From assembly GCA_028287185.1 (NCBI GenBank), contig JAQBQD010000149.1:1-36375 (forward strand): a stretch of 36,375 nucleotides of DNA, given 5' to 3'. Position 1 is the stretch's first letter. Each line of letters starts with the position of its first letter. Positions 27,559 to 34,110 of the stretch are shown here, one piece after another. The notes under the pieces are model-generated. The model was given only the letters and a program-made list of their open reading frames with translations. It searched no databases and was not told the origin of the DNA. Source of the stretch: Gemmatimonadota bacterium. Lineage in GTDB: Bacteria > Gemmatimonadota > Gemmatimonadetes > Longimicrobiales > Longimicrobiaceae. A program made the position numbers and the translations under genes.

Positions 27559-29150
27559 ACGCGGCCGCCCTCCCCACCCCGTCGCCCGGCCGCGGCCCCG
27601 CCTCGCCCGCCGTCCTCCGGCGCAGCGCAGCGCGTTCTCGTTCGACCCCGCCGCCCTCCGTGGGCAGCGTGCTCGCCTCGCCCGGACGGCCGCTGGACGG
27701 GGGGACGCGGGCCTTCATGGAGCCGCGCTTCGGCCATTCGTTCGCGGACGTTCGCGTGCACGACGACTCCCGCGCCGCGGCCTCCGCCACCGCCGTCGGG
27801 GCGCACGCGTACGCCGCGGGGCCGCACGTCGTGTTCGGCCCCGGTCGCTTCTCCCCGTCGACGCACGGCGGGCGGCGGCTGATCGCCCACGAGCTGGCGC
27901 ACGTGGTCCAGCAGTCGGGCGGCGGGGGATCGGCGGACGTGAGGCGGTCGCTCGCGGTCGGGCGCGCCGACGCGCCGGAGGAGCGCGAGGCCGAGGCCGC
28001 CGCGGATCGCGTGGTGTCCGGCCCGGCGCCTCTCGCGGACGGCGCGCTGAGCGGGGGAGCGCCCGCGGTCCGCAGGCTCGCGGGGCCCGTGGTCGATCCC
28101 ACGCTCGTCCAGGAGTTCCGCACGTTGTTCACCACGTACCAGAGCCTGGTGGAGAGCGGCGCGATCGCGGCGGAGGAGACGGCGGCGGTGACCGCGGCCG
28201 TCGCCGAGGCGGAGACGGCGATCGTGGCGGCGGCGGAGGTCGCGGCGGCGGGCACCACGCTGGCCGCGGGGGCGGAAGGCGCCACCGCCACCGCCATCGG
28301 CCTGGCCGCGGACGACGTGACGGGAATCGGCGTGGCGGACGACGTGGCCATCCCCTTCGTGGTGGTCGCCGCGATCGGGCTGGGGATCGCCGCGTACGTG
28401 GTCGCGTCCTCGGCCGACCAGATCGCGGCCGCCGTGCGCGCCGCCGTGCAGGCCGTGCAGCGCGCCATCCGCCTGCTCCGCGAGGCCGTCGCGCGGGGAC
28501 GCACCCGGCCGCCCGCTCCGGCGCCGGTGCCGGCGGATCCGCCCGCGCCGGCTCCGGGTCCAGGTCCCGCGCCGGCCCCGGCTCCTCGACCGCCGGCACC
28601 CGCTCCGAGGCCTCCCGCTCCGGCGCCCCGGCCCCCCGGACCGGCGCCCGCGCCTCGTCCCAGGCCGCGTCCCCGTCCGCAGCCCGAGGAGGAGCCCCGC
28701 CCGCGTCCCGGGCCCGGGCCCGACGTGGACGTGGACACGGACGACGACGAGAACGAGCGGCGGTGCCGCACCCAGGTGATCGGGCAGGCGGGCGGCAACT
28801 CGTGCCACGACGCCTTCGCGCGGCAGGTGAGCGGCGTGGGTCGCGAGGTGCGAATCACCACGCCCCGCGGGCTGTCCGCCGACTTCGACGCGCTGGGCGC
28901 GGGCCGCACCGTCTTCGAGATCAAGACGGGCTACCGCCACCTGCTGGGCCGCAACGTCGGCACCGAGCCGCTGCGCCAGGCCACCATCGCGCGCTTCCAG
29001 GCGCAGTCCGCCAACCAGGTCGCCGTGGCGGAGGCGTGCGGCTACAACCTCGTGTGGGTCTTCAACATCGCCGCCGTCGCCGACGTGGTGGACGGCCTGA
29101 TCGAGCCCACCGTCACCTCTCGTCCCTTCCTTTGCGAGGAGGACCGATGA
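27555..29150 (+). CDS. DUF4157 (eCIS-core) cargo protein with C-terminal nuclease-like domain
   Basis: This 531-residue protein has four parts. (1) A complete eCIS-core/DUF4157 domain (about residues 42-150): PLDGGTRAFMEPRFGHSFAD, HELAHVVQQ with H112, and the closing box SLAVGRADAPEEREAEAAAD. (2) An Ala-rich helical region with a hydrophobic stretch near 263-283 (IPFVVVAAIGLGIAAYVVAS). (3) A Pro-rich linker (about 319-385). (4) A C-terminal domain from about 400 with GQAGGNSCHDAFA, D445 and E455-I-K457 (FDALGAGRTVFEIKT) and ACGYNLVWVF. The last part resembles DUF6310, with a D-x9-E-x-K arrangement compatible with a PD-(D/E)XK nuclease. ATG 27555 overlaps the previous stop. Nuclease activity is inferred, not shown. 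Confidence 0.85.
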   Translation: MNAAALPTPSPGRGPASPAVLRRSAARSRSTPPPSVGSVLASPGRPLDGGTRAFMEPRFGHSFADVRVHDDSRAAASATAVGAHAYAAGPHVVFGPGRFSPSTHGGRRLIAHELAHVVQQSGGGGSADVRRSLAVGRADAPEEREAEAAADRVVSGPAPLADGALSGGAPAVRRLAGPVVDPTLVQEFRTLFTTYQSLVESGAIAAEETAAVTAAVAEAETAIVAAAEVAAAGTTLAAGAEGATATAIGLAADDVTGIGVADDVAIPFVVVAAIGLGIAAYVVASSADQIAAAVRAAVQAVQRAIRLLREAVARGRTRPPAPAPVPADPPAPAPGPGPAPAPAPRPPAPAPRPPAPAPRPPGPAPAPRPRPRPRPQPEEEPRPRPGPGPDVDVDTDDDENERRCRTQVIGQAGGNSCHDAFARQVSGVGREVRITTPRGLSADFDALGAGRTVFEIKTGYRHLLGRNVGTEPLRQATIARFQAQSANQVAVAEACGYNLVWVFNIAAVADVVDGLIEPTVTSRPFLCEEDR

Positions 29151-30256
29151 GCTGCTCCTCCTGCGCCGAGCGCGCCCGCGAGCGCCGGCCGTCCACGCCC
29201 GTGCTGCGCCGCTCCCCCGCGGCGGGCGGGCGCTGCGCCTGCGGCGGAGCCATCGGCGCGGACGGCATGTGCGACCGCTGCCGCCAGCGCGCGCTCCAGC
29301 GGCAGGCGGCGGGCGCGGGCCCCGCCGTGGCGCCCCCCATCGTGCACGACGTGCTGTCGTCCGGCGGCCGGCCCCTGGACGCCGGCGCGCGGGCTTCGAT
29401 GGAGCCCCGCTTCGGCCACAGCTTCGCCGGCGTCCGCGTGCACGACGACGCGCGCGCCGCGCGCTCGGCCGCGGCGGTGGGGGCCAACGCGTACACGGTG
29501 GGCAGCCAGGTGGTGTTCGGCGCGGGGCGGTACGCGCCCGGCACCCCCGGCGGAGACCGGCTGCTGGCGCACGAGCTCGCGCACGTGGTGCAGCAGGGGG
29601 GCGCGCCGGCCGCGCTCCAGCGCTCGCTCGCCGTCGGCGGGGCGCACGACCCGGCCGAGCGCGAGGCGGACCGCGCGGCGGGGGACGCCACCGCGGGGCG
29701 GCGGCCCTCCGTGGAGCTGCGCTTCGCGGCGCCGTCGCTGGCCAGGGACGACGCAGGGACGGCGGACGCCGGGGTGGTGGACGCGAGCACGGCGTCCGGC
29801 GGCGTGGGCGGAGGAGGAGGCGCGCCCGTGGCGGCGTCCACCGGCAAGACCTATCCGTTCAAGATCAAGCTGAACGGCTGCGCCGCGGCGCCCTTCGACG
29901 AGGCGGCGGTGCGCACCGCGGCGCGCGCGGCGTACGACAAGGTGCTCGGCAGCACCTGCGTGCACAGCGACAGCCTGCGCGACGAGATCCTCAACGAGTT
30001 CAACGATCTGGACATCGACTGCGAGCAGGGCGACAAGGACAGCCCCTGCGGCATGGCGCACCGCTACTTCACGGAGACGATCAACATCTATCCCAAGGCC
30101 ATGGCGCCCGCGTCGTGCGGCCCGCTGGAAAGCACGATCCTCCACGAGGTGGTGCACCTGACGGAGTGGCGCCTGTTCGGCCACGGCATCCTGGCGGATG
30201 CGTGCGAGGCGTCGTGCTTCGGGTACGGCAAGGGAGACGCCAGCAAGTGCAAGTAG
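29147..30256 (+). CDS. DUF4157 cargo protein with C-terminal zincin (metalloprotease-like) domain
   Basis: This 369-residue protein begins with a probable zinc ribbon (CACGGAIGADGMCDRCR), followed by a full DUF4157 domain with SMEPRFGHSFAGVRVHDD and HELAHVVQQ (H142-H146) and the closing box SLAVGGAHDPAEREADRA. A short DAG/Gly-rich linker leads to a C-terminal domain from about residue 230 with several cysteines (NGCAAAPF, STCVHSD, IDCEQGDKDSPC) and a second zinc motif HEVVH (333-337). After that motif come WRLFGHG and a C-rich tail (ACEASCFGYGK). This is the layout of a small disulphide-bonded metalloprotease. The third metal ligand is not obvious. ATG 29147 has GAGGAGG upstream and overlaps the previous stop. 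Confidence 0.85.
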   Translation: MSCSSCAERARERRPSTPVLRRSPAAGGRCACGGAIGADGMCDRCRQRALQRQAAGAGPAVAPPIVHDVLSSGGRPLDAGARASMEPRFGHSFAGVRVHDDARAARSAAAVGANAYTVGSQVVFGAGRYAPGTPGGDRLLAHELAHVVQQGGAPAALQRSLAVGGAHDPAEREADRAAGDATAGRRPSVELRFAAPSLARDDAGTADAGVVDASTASGGVGGGGGAPVAASTGKTYPFKIKLNGCAAAPFDEAAVRTAARAAYDKVLGSTCVHSDSLRDEILNEFNDLDIDCEQGDKDSPCGMAHRYFTETINIYPKAMAPASCGPLESTILHEVVHLTEWRLFGHGILADACEASCFGYGKGDASKCK

Positions 30257-31770
30257 CCCTTCGCCGCGACGCGTCCGGCGTCCCCCGCGCGCTGCTCCAG
30301 CGCATCCCGCGGACGCCCCTCCCCGCGCACGACCTGCCGCGTGGTGCGGGTGCGCCGGCCGGGACGCGCTCGGTGGAGGGCCTCGCGCCGGCGTTCGGCC
30401 ACTCGTTCGCGGCGATCCGGGTGCACGCGGTAGACCGGGCGGAGGACGCGACTGGACCCGTGGACGACATCCGTCCATCGACCGGTTCGCGGTCTGCCGA
30501 GCCCGTTCCGACGCTTCGCAGGAGCCTCGAGATCGGGGCGGTGGATGCGCCGGAGGAGCGGGAGGCTGAGGCTGCCGCGGCCGCGGCCATCTCGGGCGGA
30601 GCCGCGTCGGTCGATACGGCGTCCGCGGCCCGGGTGCAGCGCGCGCCCGACGGCGGGGCGGTGGACGGCGGGACGGTGGATGGGGGGACGACACGCTCCG
30701 ACGGCGGCCTGCCGACGGTGGTGCCGCTGGACGGCGGCACGGTGGACGGCGGAGTGCCCACCACGGCGCCGGCCGCGGACGCGGGGACGACCGACGCGGG
30801 GCCGCAGGCGGATGCCGCCTCCGGGCGGACGCTGCTGCGGACGGGGGGATACACGGGAAAGGATGCGAAGGGCGTGGTCCGCATCGCCTGGACCTTCGAC
30901 GACGGCCCGACGGCGTTCACGGCCGGTATGCAGGGCAGCATCGGCGCGCGGCCGGCGACGTGGTTCGTCATGAGCAACCAGCTCGGCACCGGCGACGCGC
31001 GGAAGCAGTCGCTGGCCCAGCTGGTGGAGCGGCAGAAGGCCGGGGACGAGGTGGCGCTGCACTCCTTCCATCCCACCACAAGCCACGTCTGCTGGTTCCC
31101 CGCGGCCACCAACGGGTGCGCGGCCGGATACGCCGCGACGACGGACGCCATGGCGGCGCTGACGGGCTTCACCGCCGAGCTGCGGAACGCGGGGCTGACC
31201 ATCCACTTCGTCCGTCCGCCCACGGGCCTGCACGACGAGCTGACCGCGTACCTGGCGACGAAGGGCATGACCGAGGGCGAGGCGGACACGGCGTTCCGCG
31301 CGATGCTGGCGGCGCAGGGAACCCCAGGCGCACCCACGGGCCTCGATCCGCGGGCGGTGCCCGTGAAGGCCGACTTCGACCTGCTGCTGAAGACGCTGGC
31401 GGACAACGGCCTGCACCTGTGGGGCGGCGGCGCCTCGGCGGCGGAGGTGACGGGCAACGACTGGGAGGCCGAGTCGTCCGGGGTGAAGGCGAGGGCCGAC
31501 ACGCTGCTGGGCGAGGGCGCCAAGCTGGACGCCGGGGCACGGCAGGCGAAGTCGGTGGAGAAGTTCCCCGCCGTGCTGGCGCAGATCGCCGCCGGCAAGC
31601 GCGCGTCGGCCTCGTTCATCGTCCTGGCCCACGACACCACCGCGGCGGACGTGAAGCAGGTGGCGAACGACGTGAAGACGATGGAGGACCTGGCCACCGC
31701 GGCCAAGGTCACGCTGGAGTACCACACCGAGTCCGAGCTGTACGCCGCCGTCCGCGGCCGCCAGCCGTGA
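30247..31770 (+). CDS. Cargo protein with reduced eCIS-core and polysaccharide deacetylase (NodB/CE4-like) domain
   Basis: This 507-residue protein has an N-terminus with FGHSFAAIRVHA (residue 50) and SLEIGAVDAPEEREAEAAAA, the first and last boxes of DUF4157. The middle of that domain, including HELAHVVQQ, is missing. A D/G-rich linker (DGGTVDGGTTRSDGG, VDGGV) follows. The rest has carbohydrate esterase family 4 motifs: TFDDGP (216-221), HSFHP with H272 and H275, RPPTG starting at R323, and LAHDTT with H462. CE4 enzymes remove acetyl groups from peptidoglycan or chitin. GTG 30247 is preceded by GGGAGA and overlaps the upstream gene by ten bases; no better start is seen. The identity of the glycan target is open. 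Confidence 0.83.
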   Translation: MQVALRRDASGVPRALLQRIPRTPLPAHDLPRGAGAPAGTRSVEGLAPAFGHSFAAIRVHAVDRAEDATGPVDDIRPSTGSRSAEPVPTLRRSLEIGAVDAPEEREAEAAAAAAISGGAASVDTASAARVQRAPDGGAVDGGTVDGGTTRSDGGLPTVVPLDGGTVDGGVPTTAPAADAGTTDAGPQADAASGRTLLRTGGYTGKDAKGVVRIAWTFDDGPTAFTAGMQGSIGARPATWFVMSNQLGTGDARKQSLAQLVERQKAGDEVALHSFHPTTSHVCWFPAATNGCAAGYAATTDAMAALTGFTAELRNAGLTIHFVRPPTGLHDELTAYLATKGMTEGEADTAFRAMLAAQGTPGAPTGLDPRAVPVKADFDLLLKTLADNGLHLWGGGASAAEVTGNDWEAESSGVKARADTLLGEGAKLDAGARQAKSVEKFPAVLAQIAAGKRASASFIVLAHDTTAADVKQVANDVKTMEDLATAAKVTLEYHTESELYAAVRGRQP

Positions 31771-31801
31771 CGCGTACCCGTCCGACGAGCCGAGCGAGCC
31801 G

Positions 31802-32965
31802 ATGCTGAACGCGCCCGCCTTCCTGCCCTTCCCCATGCGCCGCGTGCCCGCCCCCGTGGCGGTGCGCCGGTACGCGTGTGGAACGCCGTCCGCGGAGCTC
31901 GAGGCTCCGCGCGGCGTGTGGCTGCGGCGTGACGCGTCGGGCTCCGCAGTCGCCGCGGAGGCAACCTTCCGACCGGCGTTCGGCCACTCGTTCGCGGACG
32001 TCCGCGTGCACGCATCGGAACCGCCCGTCGCCACCCGCCCCGTGCTGGAGGTGGGGCCGGCCGATGCGCCCCAGGAGCGCGAGGCGGACCGTGCCGCGGA
32101 GGCCGTGATCTCGGACCGGACGCCTGATCTCGGGCTCGCGTCGCCGCAGCGCATCGCCCGAAGCCCGCAGTACGGGACGGAGCGGATGCACGAGGCGCTG
32201 GCGGACCGGTGGCGGCGCGAGCACGGGCTTCCGGAGGGCGGCGTGGACGAGTCCGGCCGGCGGGTGGGACCCTCCACCGGCGCCATCACCCACAGCGGCG
32301 CCGCGGTGGACGCCTCCGCGCCCTGCCCCCCGGCGGACGACGAGATGGCGCTGCTCTGCCTGACGGCGGACCGCGCAGACCACACCGTCACCTGCCGCAT
32401 GTCGCAGACGCACCTGGACGTGCTGGCGACGGCGCGCTCCGCGGCGGCGGCCCGCGTGCGCCGCGCCGTGCAGCGGATGACCGCGCCCACGCCGGCGCTG
32501 CGCGGGCTGATCGTGCAGCAGGCGCGGAAGAGCTTCGCCGGCCGGCCGCCGGCCTACGAGTCGGTGCTGGCGACGCTCACCACCATGCAGGGGCTGCTGG
32601 AGGGCACGGCGATGCGCCTGGAGGGCGCGGCGTGCAACGACGAGGGGTGCTACTCGGGTGGCACGATGGCCTACGTGCAGGCCGCGGGACAGCAGCCCGT
32701 GTACGTCTGCATGCGCTCCTTCAACCCGCGCGTGCGCGCCCGCCTGGCCGGCACCCTCATCCACGAGAGCGCCCACGTGGCGGGCGTGGCCACCGCCGAC
32801 CCGCGCAACGAGGCGTACTGCGACAACGCCGGCTGCGAGCAGGAGTGCCTGGCGCCCGAGAACGCGGACGCCTGGCGGCACTTCGTGGACTGCGTCGGCG
32901 CGGGCCTTCCCATCCGCGCCGACTTCGACCGCGAGACGGTCCGCAGCGTGGAGGAGGGCCTGTGA
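31802..32965 (+). CDS. Cargo protein with reduced eCIS-core and M35-like zincin domain
   Basis: This 387-residue protein again has only the two flanking DUF4157 boxes (FGHSFADVRVHASE near residue 59 and LEVGPADAPQEREADRAAEA), with the central HELAH part absent. The C-terminal region of about 200 residues contains HESAH (321-325) in GTLIHESAHVAGVA, followed by ENADAWRHFVDC. An HExxH followed by a helix with N-A-x-x-[WY]-x-x-F resembles deuterolysin/M35-type (Aspzincin) metalloproteases. Several Cys pairs (ACNDEGC, YCDNAGCEQEC) suggest disulphides. ATG 31802 follows the previous stop by 31 bases with a weak ribosome-binding site. Protease activity is predicted only. Confidence 0.82.
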   Translation: MLNAPAFLPFPMRRVPAPVAVRRYACGTPSAELEAPRGVWLRRDASGSAVAAEATFRPAFGHSFADVRVHASEPPVATRPVLEVGPADAPQEREADRAAEAVISDRTPDLGLASPQRIARSPQYGTERMHEALADRWRREHGLPEGGVDESGRRVGPSTGAITHSGAAVDASAPCPPADDEMALLCLTADRADHTVTCRMSQTHLDVLATARSAAAARVRRAVQRMTAPTPALRGLIVQQARKSFAGRPPAYESVLATLTTMQGLLEGTAMRLEGAACNDEGCYSGGTMAYVQAAGQQPVYVCMRSFNPRVRARLAGTLIHESAHVAGVATADPRNEAYCDNAGCEQECLAPENADAWRHFVDCVGAGLPIRADFDRETVRSVEEGL

Positions 32966-34110
32966 ACGCGCGCATCCACCTGTCCCGCACGCCGGAAGCG
33001 GCACCGGCCCGTTCCGCCCTGCCCTCGGCGCCGGCGCTCCGCCGGTGTCTCTGCGGAGAGCGGCCGGACGTGGAGCGGGACCAGGCCGGGCGGGGCGCCG
33101 TCCGCCGCTCGGCGGCGGGCCCCGCGCCTGCGGTGGCGCCGCCCGCGGTGCACGACATCCTCCGCTCGCCCGGGCAGGCGCTGGACGCGGGGACGCGCGC
33201 CTACATGGAGCCGCGCTTCGGCCACTCCTTCGCGGACGTGCGCGTGCACGCCGACGGGGCCGCCGCGGACTCCGCCCGCGCCGTCGGGGCGCGGGCCTAC
33301 GCGGTGGGATCGAGCGTCGTCTTCGGAAGCGGGAGGTACGCGCCCGGAACGCCGGACGGACGCCGGCTGATCGCCCACGAGCTGGCCCACGTCGTCCAGC
33401 AGTCGGGCGCGCCGCGCGGCCCGTCGACCGTCCACGCGTCGCTGGAGATCGGGCCGTCCGACGCGCCCGAGGAGCGCGAGGCGGACCGGGCCGCCGACGC
33501 GGTGGTGGGCGGAGGCGCGGCCGCGGTCTCGGGCGTGGGCGGCCTGCGCGTGTCTCGCACGGACGACGGCGGCGCGCCGGTGGATGCGGGCCCGGTGGAC
33601 GCCGGTCCCGTCCCGCAGCAGGACGGCGGGGTGGACGGAGGCGCGCCCGACGCCGGCCCGGCGGCCGCCTGCCCCGTGGCCGCCACGGGCACGCTCAGCA
33701 AGGTGTCGTGGGGCGAGACGGGCGGGCTGTATCCCATCACCAAGGAGGCCGACGTCTACAAGCAGGGGAGCTGGGACGCGTCCAAGGTGTGCGAGATCCT
33801 GCGCATGCGCGCCGCCGTGCACGAGGTGGCCACCCGCGGCCAGAAGACCAAGTCCAGCTCGCCGCCCTCGGGCGACAAGTTCGCGCAGTCCGTCAAGAAG
33901 TACCACTTCGTGGAGAACTTCCCCTCGGTCGACGCGACGGTCGCCGTCGCGGAGGTGAAGTGGTTCTACCTGTCCAACGACGCCACCACCCCCGCCTCGC
34001 ACCCCAGCGTGCCCGGCAGCACCCGCGTGCAGAGCTACGGCAGCTTCTTCAACGTGGGCGGCGGCGACGTGCCCAAGGGCGCCACCTGGGTGCACTTCTA
34101 CAAGAAATGA
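32962..34110 (+). CDS. DUF4157 cargo protein with unrecognised C-terminal domain
   Basis: This 382-residue protein starts at GTG 32962, overlapping the upstream stop and preceded by GAGGAGGG. The N-terminus has a vestigial zinc ribbon (CLCGERPDVERDQ; the second Cys pair is lost). A full DUF4157 domain follows: AYMEPRFGHSFADVRVHADG, HELAHVVQQ starting at H139, and SLEIGPSDAPEEREADRAAD. The linker contains VDAGPVDAGP and DGGVDGGAPDAGP. The C-terminal domain of about 140 residues begins near GTLSKVSWGETGGLYPIT and ends VPKGATWVHFYKK; it is beta-rich by pattern, with few cysteines and no HExxH. I do not recognise it. Position and architecture make it a candidate effector of unknown activity. Confidence 0.82.
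   Translation: MNARIHLSRTPEAAPARSALPSAPALRRCLCGERPDVERDQAGRGAVRRSAAGPAPAVAPPAVHDILRSPGQALDAGTRAYMEPRFGHSFADVRVHADGAAADSARAVGARAYAVGSSVVFGSGRYAPGTPDGRRLIAHELAHVVQQSGAPRGPSTVHASLEIGPSDAPEEREADRAADAVVGGGAAAVSGVGGLRVSRTDDGGAPVDAGPVDAGPVPQQDGGVDGGAPDAGPAAACPVAATGTLSKVSWGETGGLYPITKEADVYKQGSWDASKVCEILRMRAAVHEVATRGQKTKSSSPPSGDKFAQSVKKYHFVENFPSVDATVAVAEVKWFYLSNDATTPASHPSVPGSTRVQSYGSFFNVGGGDVPKGATWVHFYKK
33163..33404 (+). repeat. DUF4157-encoding DNA repeat, copy A
   Basis: This 242-bp segment aligns without gaps to 34323-34564. By eye I count about 26 differences. The longest exact match is 31 bases (33304-33334). The similarity ends outside the DUF4157 core. Confidence 0.7.
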
